A stretch of DNA of 47,827 nt from Deltaproteobacteria bacterium (GTDB taxonomy: Bacteria; Bdellovibrionota_C; UBA2361; OMII01): contig CANIHJ010000002.1 of the NCBI GenBank assembly GCA_947467385.1, positions 1 to 47,827 on the forward strand. The letters run 5' to 3'. Numbering within the stretch: position 1 is the stretch's first letter; each line of letters opens with the position of its first letter. The translations under genes were made by a program, and so were the position numbers. Shown one piece after another: positions 16,741 through 27,204 of this stretch. A model generated the notes under the pieces. It made no database searches. It saw only the letters and a list, made by a program, of their open reading frames with translations, and was not told the DNA's origin.

Positions 16741-18065
16741 GCAGCGCCCGTCCGATCGTCATTCATGGTGGAACCGTTATCGACGCGGCGACAGATCGTG
16801 ATGGCGAGTTTGATCTTCTCGTTGAGCACGGAAGGGTTGCGGCGATTGAGAAGCCGGGAGTCCTCAAGGGGCATGCTGACGCTGAGCGCATCGACGCGAA
16901 GGACCAGTGGGTTATCCCAGGTTGCGTGGACCTGCATGTGCACCTGCGCGAGCCGGGCGAGGAGTGGAAGGAGACGGTCCAAACCGGCGCTGAGGCGGCC
17001 GTTCTCGGCGGCTTCACGAGCATCTGCTGCATGCCCAACACCAAGCCGGCCAACGACTCGGCTGAGGTCACGAGATTTATCATTGAGAAGGCCAAGGCCG
17101 CGGGCGCAGCCCGGGTGCTTCCGATAGGGGCGATCTCGATGGAGCGCAAGGGCAAGCAGCTCGCCCCCTACAATGAGCTTGCAAAAGCCGGATGCGTCGC
17201 ATTCTCTGACGACGGCGATCCGGTTGTGGACGCGGGGCTCATGCGCCGGGCGCTTGAGTGGTGCCTGATGTTGGGGCTTCCGCTCTCGTGCCACGAGGAG
17301 GACAGAAACCTGAGCTGTGGTGGCAGCATGAACGAGTCGCCGCTCTCGCTGAAGCTGGGGCTGAAGGGATTTCCGGGCGTCGCAGAGGACGTTATGATTG
17401 CGCGCGACATCGAGCTTGCGCGCTTCACGAAGGGCAAGGTTCACATCTGCCACGTGTCGACGGCCCGCGGCATCGAGCTCATCCGCAGGGCGAAGAACGA
17501 CGGCATTAGCGTTACGTGTGAGGTCGCCCCGCACCACCTCGTGCTGGACGAGTCGTGCGTGTGTGGATACGACACACATTTTAAGATGATGCCCCCGCTT
17601 AAGCCGAATGAGGATATCGAGGGGCTCTACAAGGGGATTGAGGACGGCACGGTAGACGCGATCGCCAGCGACCATGCGCCACATGATCGGGACAGCAAGC
17701 TCGTTGAGTTTTCGCGCGCGACGGTCGGCATCCTTGGGCTTCAGACCTCTCTGCCGCTCTTTGTGGAGCTGTGTTCAGCCGGGAAGGTTTCGCGGCGGCG
17801 CATGGTCGAGCTTTTGTGCCACGGCCCAGCCAGATCCTTTGGGCTCTCGTCGGGCACGCTGCGGGTTGGGAGCGACGCGGATATCACGGTGCTCAATCCG
17901 GCCGAGCGCTGGGTGTTCGAGGCCGCGGATGTGCGATCGAAGTCAAAAAACAGCCCCTTCGTGGGGCGAGAGCTTATGGGGAAGGCAACGAACGTGATCG
18001 TTGCAGGGCGGCGAGTGGTGCGGGACGGCACGCTTGCGTCCGAGTGGGTTGAGGACGAGAGGTAA
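16737..18065 (+). CDS. pyrC: Dihydroorotase (class I type)
   Basis: Zinc amidohydrolase that cyclises carbamoyl aspartate to dihydroorotate. The metal motif [10 protein letters not shown] holds His67 and His69; [19 protein letters not shown] (His ligand) and SDHAPHD (Asp and His) follow in the expected order. The 442 residues fit the longer class I form of Bacillus and deltaproteobacteria, not the short E. coli form. The ATG overlaps the pyrB stop by four bases, a sign of coupled translation. ATCase and DHOase of this type often associate physically; here that is inference. Confidence 0.96.
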   Translation: MSSARPIVIHGGTVIDAATDRDGEFDLLVEHGRVAAIEKPGVLKGHADAERIDAKDQWVIPGCVDLHVHLREPGEEWKETVQTGAEAAVLGGFTSICCMPNTKPANDSAEVTRFIIEKAKAAGAARVLPIGAISMERKGKQLAPYNELAKAGCVAFSDDGDPVVDAGLMRRALEWCLMLGLPLSCHEEDRNLSCGGSMNESPLSLKLGLKGFPGVAEDVMIARDIELARFTKGKVHICHVSTARGIELIRRAKNDGISVTCEVAPHHLVLDESCVCGYDTHFKMMPPLKPNEDIEGLYKGIEDGTVDAIASDHAPHDRDSKLVEFSRATVGILGLQTSLPLFVELCSAGKVSRRRMVELLCHGPARSFGLSSGTLRVGSDADITVLNPAERWVFEAADVRSKSKNSPFVGRELMGKATNVIVAGRRVVRDGTLASEWVEDER

Positions 18066-18083
18066 TCGGAACCAGGATTCGTT

Positions 18084-19292
18084 ATGACGAGTGACAGGAG
18101 CCATGCGCAGGTGAGGGAGGCGAGGGGCGAGGAGGGTTACCTTGCGCTTGCCGACGGCAAGGTTTTCAAGGGCAGGTGCTTCGGCGCCCTTCGCGAAGCC
18201 TCCAACCCCGTTGAGGGCGAGGCGGTGTTTAACACCTCGATGTACGGCTACCAGGAAATCCTAACGGACCCCAGCTATGCGGGCCAGATAATGTGCTTTA
18301 CGTATCCGCACATCGGAAACGTGGGCTGCAACGAGGAGGATGTCGAGTCCTCGCGGATCTACACCGAGGGGCTTGTGGTGAGGGCGGCGCACAAGGTTCC
18401 GTCGAACTTCCGCGCAACGGTCTCGCTGTCCCAGTACCTGGGGCGCAGCGGCATCATGGGGCTTGAGGGGATCGACACGCGCGAGATCGTCTCGCACCTG
18501 CGCGACAACGGCTCGCAGATGGCGGTTATGGCGGGCGGAGAGGGCGTGAAGCCCGAAGAGCTCGTAAATCGTGCCAAGAGCCTGGGCTCAATGGAAGGCA
18601 AGGACTATGTGAAGGCTGTTGCGTGCAAGCAGGTGTACACGTGGGATTCCCTGACGTGGACCCTGGCGCAGGGCCACTCGCGCAAGCTGTCGCAGGAGCA
18701 GCTCGTGGCACGCCCGCACGTTGTCGCGGTTGACTGCGGCATCAAGACGAATATCCTTAGGCTCCTGATAGATGTTGGCTTCCGCGTGACGGTCGTGCCG
18801 GCAGGAACAGGCTCAAAAGAGATCCTGGCGCTGCGGCCCGATGGGCTCTTCCTCTCCAATGGCCCGGGTGACCCTGCAACGCTTGGCTATGTCGTGAAGC
18901 CGGTACAGGAGCTGCTAGGAAAGGTTCCGATGTTCGGCATCTGCCTTGGACACCAGATCCTTGGCCAGGCGCTGGGAGGAAAAACCTACAAGCTTAAGTT
19001 CGGCCATCGCGGCGGCAACCATCCGGTGCGCGACGAAACCACCGGGAAAGTTGAGATCACGGTGCAGAACCACGGATTCGCGGTGCACAGAGAGGGTCTG
19101 TCAAAGGATGTTTTTGTCTCGCACATCAACCTGAACGACAGCACGGTCGAGGGGCTTGAGAGCAAAAAGCTCAAGCTCTTCTCGGTGCAGTACCATCCGG
19201 AGGCCTCACCGGGGCCGCACGATTCCCGCTACCTCTTCCAGAGGTTCTTTGATCTCGTGACGGGAACGGGCAGTGCCGGGCAGGGAGCGTAG
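18084..19292 (+). CDS. carA: Carbamoyl-phosphate synthase small subunit
   Basis: Glutaminase subunit that feeds ammonia to CarB for carbamoyl phosphate. The N-terminal domain carries [20 protein letters not shown]. The class I glutamine amidotransferase domain has the nucleophile Cys287 in [15 protein letters not shown] and the His-Glu pair in [20 protein letters not shown] is also present. The first 15-20 residues are a charged extension before [12 protein letters not shown]; total length is 402. It is followed by carB after 19 bases. Confidence 0.97.
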   Translation: MTSDRSHAQVREARGEEGYLALADGKVFKGRCFGALREASNPVEGEAVFNTSMYGYQEILTDPSYAGQIMCFTYPHIGNVGCNEEDVESSRIYTEGLVVRAAHKVPSNFRATVSLSQYLGRSGIMGLEGIDTREIVSHLRDNGSQMAVMAGGEGVKPEELVNRAKSLGSMEGKDYVKAVACKQVYTWDSLTWTLAQGHSRKLSQEQLVARPHVVAVDCGIKTNILRLLIDVGFRVTVVPAGTGSKEILALRPDGLFLSNGPGDPATLGYVVKPVQELLGKVPMFGICLGHQILGQALGGKTYKLKFGHRGGNHPVRDETTGKVEITVQNHGFAVHREGLSKDVFVSHINLNDSTVEGLESKKLKLFSVQYHPEASPGPHDSRYLFQRFFDLVTGTGSAGQGA

Positions 19293-19311
19293 AAGCAGGA
19301 GAAGAGAGGGT

Positions 19312-22300
19312 ATGCCAAAGAGAACTGACATTAAGTCGATACTGCTCATAGGATCTGGCCCGATCGTGATCGGCCAGGCGTGCGAGTTTGACTATTCGGG
19401 AACGCAGGCCATCAAGGCCCTCAAGGCGGAGGGGTACAAGGTTATCCTCGTAAACTCAAATCCCGCCACAATCATGACCGATCCAGAGTTCGCCGATCGC
19501 ACGTACATCGAGCCGATAACGGCCGACTTTGTCGAGGAGATCATTCGCATCGAGCGCCCCGACGCTGTCCTTCCGACTATGGGCGGGCAGACGGCTCTCA
19601 ACACGGCGCTTGAGCTTGAGGAGCGCGGAGTGTTTGAGCGCTACGGCTGCGAGCTGATTGGCGCCAAGGTCGATGCGATTAAGACGGCTGAGGATCGCGA
19701 GCTTTTCCGCAGGGCGATGGATGAGATAGGGCTTGAGTCGGCACGCTCGATGATCGCCACGACGATAAGCGACGCGGAGCGGGCTTCCAAGGCTTTGGGG
19801 TACCCGCTCGTGCTTCGCCCGTCACGCACCCTCGGCGGAACTGGTGGCGGCATCGTATACGGGCCGGATGAGCTTCACCGCAAGGTCGCTATCGCCCTTG
19901 CTGCGAGCCCAAACCACGAAGTGCTCATCGAGGAGTCTCTTCTCGGCTGGAAGGAGATCGAGCTTGAGGTCATGCGCGACCTTAAGGACAACGTTGTAAT
20001 CGTGTGCGGCATCGAGAACTTGGACCCAATGGGGGTGCACACTGGAGACTCAATAACGGTGGCGCCGATACAGACTCTGACCGACAAGGAGTACCAGCTC
20101 CTGCGGGACGCCTCCATTAAGGTCATGCGCCGCATCGGCGTGGACACTGGCGGGTCGAACGTGCAGTTCGCGCTTAATCCCAAGGACGGCCGCATTATCG
20201 TCATCGAGATGAACCCGCGCGTGTCGCGCAGCTCGGCGCTTGCGTCAAAAGCCACCGGGTTCCCGATCGCAAAGATCGCCGCAAAGCTCGCAGTGGGCTA
20301 TACCCTCGACGAGATCCCCAACGATATTACGAAAGAGACCCCGGCTTGTTTTGAGCCGTCGATTGACTATGTGGTTGTGAAGATCCCGCGCTTCAACTTT
20401 GAGAAGTTCCCCATGGCAGATCCGTCCCTTGGGACGCAGATGAAGTCGGTGGGGGAGGTGCTCTCGTTCGGCGGAACATTCAAGGAGGCTCTCCAGAAAG
20501 CGATGTGCTCGATGGAGATGGACTCGTACGGATTTGACCGCGCCAAGCTCGCCAAGGACATGGGTCGCGGAGAGCTGATGGAGGCGTGTGGCGTCCCGTC
20601 GCCGCACCGGCTGTGGCTCGTTGGAGAGGCCTTCCGCGCTGGGGCGTCGGTGCGCGAGCTCTTCCAGGCCTCAAAGATCGACCCGTGGTTTCTTGGGGAG
20701 ATCGAGGAGATCATTCAGGCAGAAGAGAAGCTCAAGGGCACCAAGCTCTCGGCTCTCAGCGCAGATGAGCTCCATGAGCTTAAGGGCTTCGGTTTCTCTG
20801 ACCGGCGCATCGCAGCGCTGACTGGCAGCCGCGAGATAGAGGTTCGAACGCGCCGCAAGCAGTTCGGAATCAAGCCATCGTTTAGGAAGGTCGACACCTG
20901 CGCGGCGGAGTTCGTCGCAAACACGCCCTACCTGTACTCGTCCTACGGCGGCCCGTCCGAGGCGCCCCCCACGGACCGCAAAAAGGTGATAATTCTCGGC
21001 GCCGGGCCAAACCGCATCGGGCAGGGGATTGAGTTTGACTACTGCTGCGTGCACGCCTCCATGGCCCTTAGGGAGGATGGGTACGAGACGATCATGGTCA
21101 ACTGCAATCCAGAGACCGTCTCAACGGACTACGACACAAGCGATCGCCTCTACTTCGAGCCACTGACGGTTGAGTCGGTCATGAGCATCGTTGAGCGTGA
21201 GCAGCCGTACGGCGTGATTGTGCAGTTCGGCGGGCAGACCCCGCTGCGTATTTCAGGCGAGCTGGCGGCGCTCGGGGTGCCGGTTATCGGCACATCGGTT
21301 GAGTCGATTGATGTGGCGGAGGACCGCGAGCGGTTCTCTTCGCTCGTGGCCCGCCTTAAGCTTCAGCAGCCCCCGTACGCGACAGCGCGATCAACTGAAG
21401 AGGCCGTTGCCGCCGCGCGAAAGATAGGATTCCCGCTCATGATGCGCCCGTCGTTCGTCCTTGGCGGGCGGGCGATGCGCGTGATCTACTCTGAGGAAGA
21501 GGTGATCAACTACATGCAGGAGGGGGTTGAGGTGTCGCATGACCGCCCGGTGTTGCTTGATCGATTCCTCGACGGCGCTATAGAAGTTGACGTTGATGCG
21601 GTAAGTGACGGCAAGCAGGTGCTTATCGCGGGCGTTATGGAGCATATCGAGCCGGCAGGCATCCACTCCGGCGACAGCTCGTGTTGCCTGCCGCCGCAGA
21701 CGCTCAGCGCAGCGGTGATCGACGAGCTCAAGCGCCAGGCGCGGCTCCTTGCGTCCGAGCTTAAGGTCGTGGGCCTAATGAACATCCAGTTTGCAGTCGT
21801 CAACGGAAGCGACATCTACATCCTCGAGGTGAACCCACGCGCGTCCCGAACGGTTCCGTTTGTGAGCAAGGCGACAGGAGTGCCGTGGGCAAAGGTCGCC
21901 TCGCGCCTTATGGCGGGCAAGAGCCTCAAGGAGATCGGGGTGAAGGAGGTTGAGCCGAAGGGATACGTGTCGGTGAAGGCATCCGTGTTCCCGTTCAGCA
22001 AGTTCCCGGGCGTCGACACGATTCTTGGCCCTGAGATGAAGTCAACGGGGGAGGTGATGGGGCTGCACGCCAACTTCGGCGGCGCGTTTGCGAAGAGCCA
22101 GTTCGCCGCGAGCATTAAGCTGCCCTCTGAGGGTGCGGTGTTTCTGAGCATCAAGGAGGAAGACAAGAAGGAGCTCGGCGCGATTGCGGAGAGGCTCTCG
22201 AAGCTTGGCTTCTCGCTCGTTGCGACCAAGGGAACCGCGGAATTCCTGGCGCAGAAGGGGTATGCCGTCGAGGTGGTCAACAAGGTGCGCGACGGTTCGC

Positions 22301-22527
22301 CTCACGTGGTGGACAAGCTTGGGCTCGGGGAGCTCGTGCTGGTTCTCAACACGCCCGAAGGCTGGTCGAAGCCGGTCATGGACTCTAAGTCGATTAGGAT
22401 GGTGGCGAATGAGCTGCGGATCCCGACGTACACAACGATTGCGGCCGCCGGAGCGGTTTCTCAGGCGCTTGAGATGGTAAAGGACAGGACCTTCCTTCAG
22501 GTCCGGGCGCTTCAGGACTATTACTAG
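19312..22527 (+). CDS. carB: Carbamoyl-phosphate synthase large subunit
   Basis: Large subunit that makes carbamoyl phosphate from bicarbonate, ATP and ammonia. Two homologous ATP-grasp halves are visible: [20 protein letters not shown] at the N-terminus and [19 protein letters not shown] near residue 560. Each half carries its own RPSxxLGG phosphate-binding segment ([23 protein letters not shown]). A C-terminal methylglyoxal-synthase-like allosteric domain ends the protein. ATG at 19312 with GAGAGGG upstream gives 1071 residues, the normal size; the open frame back to 19273 overlaps carA and is unlikely. Its stop overlaps a convergent gene by 4 bases. Confidence 0.98.
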   Translation: MPKRTDIKSILLIGSGPIVIGQACEFDYSGTQAIKALKAEGYKVILVNSNPATIMTDPEFADRTYIEPITADFVEEIIRIERPDAVLPTMGGQTALNTALELEERGVFERYGCELIGAKVDAIKTAEDRELFRRAMDEIGLESARSMIATTISDAERASKALGYPLVLRPSRTLGGTGGGIVYGPDELHRKVAIALAASPNHEVLIEESLLGWKEIELEVMRDLKDNVVIVCGIENLDPMGVHTGDSITVAPIQTLTDKEYQLLRDASIKVMRRIGVDTGGSNVQFALNPKDGRIIVIEMNPRVSRSSALASKATGFPIAKIAAKLAVGYTLDEIPNDITKETPACFEPSIDYVVVKIPRFNFEKFPMADPSLGTQMKSVGEVLSFGGTFKEALQKAMCSMEMDSYGFDRAKLAKDMGRGELMEACGVPSPHRLWLVGEAFRAGASVRELFQASKIDPWFLGEIEEIIQAEEKLKGTKLSALSADELHELKGFGFSDRRIAALTGSREIEVRTRRKQFGIKPSFRKVDTCAAEFVANTPYLYSSYGGPSEAPPTDRKKVIILGAGPNRIGQGIEFDYCCVHASMALREDGYETIMVNCNPETVSTDYDTSDRLYFEPLTVESVMSIVEREQPYGVIVQFGGQTPLRISGELAALGVPVIGTSVESIDVAEDRERFSSLVARLKLQQPPYATARSTEEAVAAARKIGFPLMMRPSFVLGGRAMRVIYSEEEVINYMQEGVEVSHDRPVLLDRFLDGAIEVDVDAVSDGKQVLIAGVMEHIEPAGIHSGDSSCCLPPQTLSAAVIDELKRQARLLASELKVVGLMNIQFAVVNGSDIYILEVNPRASRTVPFVSKATGVPWAKVASRLMAGKSLKEIGVKEVEPKGYVSVKASVFPFSKFPGVDTILGPEMKSTGEVMGLHANFGGAFAKSQFAASIKLPSEGAVFLSIKEEDKKELGAIAERLSKLGFSLVATKGTAEFLAQKGYAVEVVNKVRDGSPHVVDKLGLGELVLVLNTPEGWSKPVMDSKSIRMVANELRIPTYTTIAAAGAVSQALEMVKDRTFLQVRALQDYY

Positions 22528-23069
22528 GCAGACTCGGGCAGGGAGATGCTGGCCCGCAAGAGCTCAATCGCGTCGAGCATCGGCTTCTGCGTGTAGATCA
22601 TGCGATCCTTCGTAAGCACGACGTCGTCATGCACGACGCTCATCCGCGCCCCGAAATCGACGCAGTCAGCAGACTTGAGCAGCTGGGTGACCTGCTTGAT
22701 GTGGGCATCGAGCCGGTTGCATGCGGTTTCAAGGCACGACAGGACGTCCGTTCCCGGGGGGAAGTGGATCGCTGTCCTTTTCTGGAGAAGCAGGGGGTCG
22801 CTTGCCTTTCGAAGAGACGCGCGCGCGTCGCTCAGCGGAACGGCACGCTCGTGCGGCGGCTTCTCGGCGGAAGCCAGCAAAGAGGTGTCGGCTTTCGTGA
22901 TGAGCTCGATGCTTTCCCTGAAAGCCTTTGTGACCTTTGAGAGCAGATCGATCTTTCCATTTACGTCGTGATGGTGCGAGCAACCTTGGTCACCGAACAA
23001 AGCCGCGGGCGGAAGCCGGATCGCTTGCGGGTTTTGCTGTCCGTTGTTGGGTGATGGAAGGGAGGCCAT
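22524..23069 (-). CDS. Unknown helical protein
   Basis: A 181-residue protein that I do not recognise. The first 35 residues are Pro/Asn/Gln-rich and include CSHHHD, a possible metal-binding cluster. The rest looks largely alpha-helical, with many charged residues and two later cysteines (near [12 protein letters not shown]). No signal peptide or membrane segment. It converges on carB with a 4-base overlap, so it has no shared operon context. Its 5' region is the repeat-rich stretch ahead of rpoZ. Codon use resembles its neighbours. Confidence 0.7.
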   Translation of the reverse strand: MASLPSPNNGQQNPQAIRLPPAALFGDQGCSHHHDVNGKIDLLSKVTKAFRESIELITKADTSLLASAEKPPHERAVPLSDARASLRKASDPLLLQKRTAIHFPPGTDVLSCLETACNRLDAHIKQVTQLLKSADCVDFGARMSVVHDDVVLTKDRMIYTQKPMLDAIELLRASISLPESA

Positions 23070-23508
23070 GCTGTTTTAAAATACCTCTGCGTTTGGTCTA
23101 GAGCACGACGAGCTCGCCGTACCATGGGCTTTGTTGGGGCTTTGTTGGGGCTTTGTCGGGGCTTTGTCGGGCCTGTCTCGCGGTCGCTCTCGCATGATCG
23201 TCGCTATACATCTACCTGAAAATAATAAAGATTATCAAACTTTTCTTTGATTTTTTCAGAAATTAACCCAAACGATCAGGGGGGCAGAGAGCCTCGTATT
23301 GCGGAAGGTGCGGGCATTTACAGCCCCTAAAGGCTCTGGTACTGTCGCCGATATCTAAACAAATCCGTGGCTTATCCTTTGCAGGACGCGCCAAGGTCGA
23401 AACCGCCGTTTGTCGATGCTCGTGGGCGTCGGAGTCGGGTTTGGCGGAGCCGCAAAAAATGCCGCTTCGTTCGTTTAGGACACCAGTTGCTAGGGAGTTT
23501 GAAAAGCT
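23070..23508. promoter_or_regulatory. Divergent intergenic region with repeats and folds, ahead of rpoZ
   Basis: This 439-base stretch has no convincing gene. It contains the 11-bp tandem repeat described separately. An AT-rich inverted repeat follows near 23216-23261: CTGAAAA/TTTTCAG outside, ATCAAA/TTTGAT inside. Another fold has AGAGCCT (23288-23294) pairing with AGGCTCT (23331-23337), with GGGC/GCCC inside (23312-23326). Both flanking genes start here, so promoters for each are expected, but none stands out. A small structured RNA is possible. Confidence 0.4.
23126..23180. repeat. 11-bp tandem repeat array, four copies plus a decayed fifth
   Basis: GGGCTTTGTTG occurs at 23126-23136 and 23137-23147. 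GGGCTTTGTCG follows at 23148-23158 and 23159-23169. A degenerate unit (GGCCTGTCTCG) closes the array. An 11-bp period places every copy on nearly the same helix face. It lies 57 bases upstream of the - strand unknown gene and about 330 bases before rpoZ. Confidence 0.85.
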
Positions 23509-23907
23509 ATGGCTCGAATCACCGTTGAAGATTGTCTCACCCAGGAGAATAACCGCTTTTCGCTTGTGCAGCTTGCATCAAAGCGCACGAAGCAGATCCT
23601 GCAGGGAGGCACTGTGCAGATCTCGGACAAGAGGAACAAGGCCGTCGTCACGGCGCTTCGCGAGATCGCCGGCGGCAAGGTTCGCTTCATGACGCCGGAA
23701 GAGACGGCAGCGTGGCAAGAGACTCGCGAGCGTGAGGCCGAGGCTCAGCGCGCCGCAGAGCTCTCAGAGCGTGAGCGTCGCCAGCAGGTCGGCGCGGCGC
23801 TCTTTATCAATACCAATGGCGGCGAGACCCGCCCTGAGGAGTCCCCCAAGGATGCCCTCATGCAGACCGGCCCGATTTCGGCCGCAGATGACAAGGATGA
23901 AGAGTAG
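23509..23907 (+). CDS. rpoZ: RNA polymerase omega subunit
   Basis: Omega binds the beta' C-terminus and helps RNA polymerase assembly; in many bacteria it also shapes the ppGpp response. ARITVEDCLTQENNRFSLVQ and LASKRTKQI match the omega N-terminus, and KAVVTALREIAGGKVRF the conserved C-terminal part of the core. At 132 residues it is longer than the E. coli form (91), with a Glu/Ala/Arg-rich charged tail after about residue 68. Directly followed by rel, as in E. coli (rpoZ-spoT), which fits a shared role in the stringent response. Confidence 0.93.
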   Translation: MARITVEDCLTQENNRFSLVQLASKRTKQILQGGTVQISDKRNKAVVTALREIAGGKVRFMTPEETAAWQETREREAEAQRAAELSERERRQQVGAALFINTNGGETRPEESPKDALMQTGPISAADDKDEE

Positions 23908-23947
23908 TTCTAGCTACAGGGGTAGGTGAGAGGTTTTAGCGGGCATC

Positions 23948-26128
23948 ATGTCGTTCGAGCAGATCGCTGAAGCCCTCAAGAAGTACCATCCCACTCCGGA
24001 CCTCGTTACCCTAAAGAAAGCGTACGACTTCGCACAGGAATGCCATAGCGGGCAGGTGCGGGCATCGGGCGAACCGTACTTCAAGCACGTCGAAGAGACG
24101 GCGATGCTTGTGTGCCAGCTCAAGCTTGATGAGCCCTCCGTCATAGCCTCGCTTCTTCATGACACGATCGAGGACAGCGAGGTAACGCGAGAGGACATCC
24201 AGCGCGAGTTCGGCCCGGGTGTAGCCGACATCGTTGAGGGCGTTACAAAGCTTACGCGCATCGAGTTTGAGTCGCGCGAGCAGAAACAGGCAGAAAACTT
24301 CCGCAAGATGCTCCTGGCGATGGCCAAGGATATCCGCGTTGTTCTCGTCAAGCTGTGCGATCGCCTGCACAACATGCGCACGCTCACGTTCTTTAGCGAA
24401 GAGAAGCAGCGGCGGATTGCGACCGAGACCCTTGAGATCTATGCGCCCTTGGCGAACCGGCTCGGTATCCATTGGCTCAAGTCCGAGCTTGAAGACCTAT
24501 GCCTCCTGTACCTTCGCCCAGAGATGTACAAGCAGATTAAGAGCCATGTGGATAACACGGCTCCTGAGCGTGATGCATACGTCGACCGCGTTACGCTCGA
24601 GATACAGAAGCACCTGGCAGAAGCCGGAGTCTCTGCATCGGTCAAGGGGCGGGGCAAGCACTACTACTCAATCTGGGTGAAGATGGACAAGGACAAGCTC
24701 AGCTTTGAGGAGGTCTACGACATCTTGGGCTTCCGCGTGATTGTCCCAACGGTGCGGGCCTGCTACGAGTCGCTGGGAGTCGTTCATTCGACGTGGAAGC
24801 CGGTTCCTGGCCGCTTCAAGGACTTCATCGCGATGCCGAAGCCGAACATGTACCAGTCGCTTCACACGACGGTGATCGGGCCCGACGGCCAGCGCATTGA
24901 GATACAGATTCGTACGCCTGAGATGAACCGCGTGGCCGAAGAGGGCATAGCGGCCCACTGGCGCTACAAGGAGGGCGGAGCCGCGCCGGCCTTCGATCTG
25001 CAGTGGGTCAAGGAGCTGGTTGAGACGCAGCAGTACCTCAAGAACCCCGACGAGTTTATCCAGTCTGTGAAGGGAGAGCTCTACCCGGAGGAGGTGTTCG
25101 TCTTTACGCCTAAGGGCGACCTCGTGCGCCTTCCCTACGGGGCGACGCCCGTTGATTTTGCCTACGCAGTGCATACCGACGTCGGGCACCGCACGGTGGG
25201 CGCGCGCGTAAACGGCCAGATGGTTTCGCTTGATCGCTCGCTGACTAACGGCGACACGGTCGAGGTTATGACGTCGAAGACGCATGTGCCGAGCAAGGAT
25301 TGGCTCAGGTTCGTCCGATCTTCGAAGGCCAAGCAGCGCATCCGCGCCTTCATCAAGGCTGAGGAGCATGCCCGGTCGCTGGCGCTCGGGATGGACCTCC
25401 TCTCGAAAGACCTGCGCAAAGTGAAGCTTGGCGCGAAGAAGCTTGAGAAAGAGGGTAAGCTGGCTGAGGTCGCGGCGACTATGGGCCTTAAGTCGGTCGG
25501 AGATCTCTATGCCGGCATCGGCTATGGCCGCATCAGCACCTCAAAAGTTATTGCGCAGCTCCTGCCGGAGGAAACCTCCGTTGAAGAGAAGCTCCAGTCG
25601 GATCAGAGCCCCATCCAGCGAATCTTTCAGCGCGCCGCGGCGGTGAGCCGTGATCGGGTTGGCGTTCGGGTCTCGGGGCTGGATGACATCCTCATCCGCT
25701 TCGCCAAGTGTTGCGATCCTCTGCCGGGAGACCGCATCGTCGGGTTCATCACGCGCGGGCGAGGCGTGACGGTGCACTACGCCGACTGCGCGCAGGTGCT
25801 GAATAGCGATCCGCTGAGGCGGGTCGAAGTGGAGTGGGACACGGTCGTGCGTGCGCCGCGGCGCGTGCGCATCACGGTGGCATCGCAGGACCAGATGGGG
25901 CTTCTTGCGGCGGTCACCCAAGCTCTTACGAACAACGGCGCGAACATCACAAGCGCGCAGATTAAGACCGAGCACGGCAAGGCGACTATCAACTTTGAGA
26001 TGATCATCGACGACGCCCACCACCTGCACCGCGTCAAGCGTGCCATCGAGATGGTGCCTGGCGTTATCAAGGTAGAGCGAGTGCGGCACCTCTCCTCAAC
26101 AAGTGATGAGTCGTGGGAGGACGGGTGA
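23948..26128 (+). CDS. rel: Bifunctional (p)ppGpp synthetase/hydrolase, Rel/SpoT
   Basis: Makes and degrades the alarmone (p)ppGpp. The N-terminal HD hydrolase domain is intact (His47, then LLHDTIEDS with His71-Asp72). The synthetase domain carries RFKD at residues 289-292, the RxKD form typical of bifunctional enzymes, then MPKPNMYQSLHTTVIGPDG and EIQIRT. A TGS domain (VFTPKGDLVRLPYGATPVDF) and a C-terminal ACT domain (VASQDQMGLLAAVTQALTN) complete the long-RSH layout at 726 residues. No second RelA-like gene is seen here. It overlaps the protease gene at GTGA. Confidence 0.97.
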   Translation: MSFEQIAEALKKYHPTPDLVTLKKAYDFAQECHSGQVRASGEPYFKHVEETAMLVCQLKLDEPSVIASLLHDTIEDSEVTREDIQREFGPGVADIVEGVTKLTRIEFESREQKQAENFRKMLLAMAKDIRVVLVKLCDRLHNMRTLTFFSEEKQRRIATETLEIYAPLANRLGIHWLKSELEDLCLLYLRPEMYKQIKSHVDNTAPERDAYVDRVTLEIQKHLAEAGVSASVKGRGKHYYSIWVKMDKDKLSFEEVYDILGFRVIVPTVRACYESLGVVHSTWKPVPGRFKDFIAMPKPNMYQSLHTTVIGPDGQRIEIQIRTPEMNRVAEEGIAAHWRYKEGGAAPAFDLQWVKELVETQQYLKNPDEFIQSVKGELYPEEVFVFTPKGDLVRLPYGATPVDFAYAVHTDVGHRTVGARVNGQMVSLDRSLTNGDTVEVMTSKTHVPSKDWLRFVRSSKAKQRIRAFIKAEEHARSLALGMDLLSKDLRKVKLGAKKLEKEGKLAEVAATMGLKSVGDLYAGIGYGRISTSKVIAQLLPEETSVEEKLQSDQSPIQRIFQRAAAVSRDRVGVRVSGLDDILIRFAKCCDPLPGDRIVGFITRGRGVTVHYADCAQVLNSDPLRRVEVEWDTVVRAPRRVRITVASQDQMGLLAAVTQALTNNGANITSAQIKTEHGKATINFEMIIDDAHHLHRVKRAIEMVPGVIKVERVRHLSSTSDESWEDG

Positions 26129-27204
26129 GGGGACTCCTGGTTGTCCTGTCGATGCTGCTGCTGGTGGCGGTCTCCCAGGCGCACGCAGCGCCGTCTGTGG
26201 CTACCCGCACAGAGGAAGAGCAGCGCACGATCGATGCGTACAAGCGCGCCAACCAGTCGGTAGTTTTCATCACAACGCACACCTACGTCATAGATCCGCT
26301 TGCGTTCTTCGACGAGCTCAAGCCGCAGAAGGGTACGGGAACGGGGACGATCATTGATCTTCAGCGCGGAATCGTGGTGACAAACCTGCACGTGATCGAG
26401 GGCGCGCTTGAGTCAGGCGGCAGCGTTGAGATCATGCTTGCAAACGGCAGAAACAGCCGGGCCAAGCTGATCGGCTTTGACCCTGAAAGCGACATTGCGG
26501 TGTTTCAGCTTGCGGAGGTGCTCAAGGGAGTCCCGGCGCTGCAGCTCGGCGACTCCTCGGGGCTTGAGGTGGGACAGCGGGTGCTTGCGATCGGAAACCC
26601 GTTTGGGCTCTACCGCAGTCTGACGACGGGCATCATCTCCTCGCTCGACCGGACGATGAAGACGCCCAAGGGGGCGCTGCTGAAGGAGCTCATCCAGACC
26701 GATGCCGCCATCAATCCGGGCAACTCCGGCGGGCCGCTGCTTGACGCGGATGGGCGTCTGATTGGAATTAATACTGCTATCCTGAGCCAGTCCGGAGACT
26801 CCGCCGGGATCGGGTTTGCTGTGCCGATAAATAGCCTGAAGCGCATCCTGCCAGAGCTCATCTCGACCGGCCGGGTGCGGCGTCCGAATATGGGGTGGCA
26901 GGTCGTCGACACCGATCAGGGGCCGATGGTGCTGCGGGTAATGCCCGACGGGGTGGCCCAGCGGGGCGGCGTGCGCGCGATCGAACAGATTCTGACAGGG
27001 GGAGGCGCTGTCCGAGGGTTTCAGAGGGATATCGAGTCTGCCGACCTCATTTACAAGGTGAACGGGGAAAGGGTTCACAATCGCGACGAGGTAGAGGATA
27101 GTATTCGCCGCACAAAGCCCTCAGAGACGGTTCGGCTTACGCTCCGGCGGGGGGGCATTTACGGAAAGGAACGAGATGTGCCGCTCGTTCCGGCGTGGGA
27201 ATAA
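26125..27204 (+). CDS. HtrA/DegP-like serine protease with C-terminal PDZ
   Basis: Exported trypsin-like protease. GTG at 26125 overlaps the rel stop, has GGAGG four bases upstream, and gives 359 residues with a signal peptide ending near AHA-A (residue 21). The catalytic triad is His89 (VVTNLHVIEG), Asp123 (DPESDIAVFQL) and Ser201 (NPGNSGGPLL). One PDZ domain follows (about 255-350), with a Gly-rich insertion (LTGGGAVRGFQRD) where the binding loop would be. E. coli DegP has two PDZ domains; DegS has one. Likely periplasmic quality control; the target is unknown. A GTG at 26113 is a possible but poorer start. Confidence 0.93.
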   Translation: MRGLLVVLSMLLLVAVSQAHAAPSVATRTEEEQRTIDAYKRANQSVVFITTHTYVIDPLAFFDELKPQKGTGTGTIIDLQRGIVVTNLHVIEGALESGGSVEIMLANGRNSRAKLIGFDPESDIAVFQLAEVLKGVPALQLGDSSGLEVGQRVLAIGNPFGLYRSLTTGIISSLDRTMKTPKGALLKELIQTDAAINPGNSGGPLLDADGRLIGINTAILSQSGDSAGIGFAVPINSLKRILPELISTGRVRRPNMGWQVVDTDQGPMVLRVMPDGVAQRGGVRAIEQILTGGGAVRGFQRDIESADLIYKVNGERVHNRDEVEDSIRRTKPSETVRLTLRRGGIYGKERDVPLVPAWE

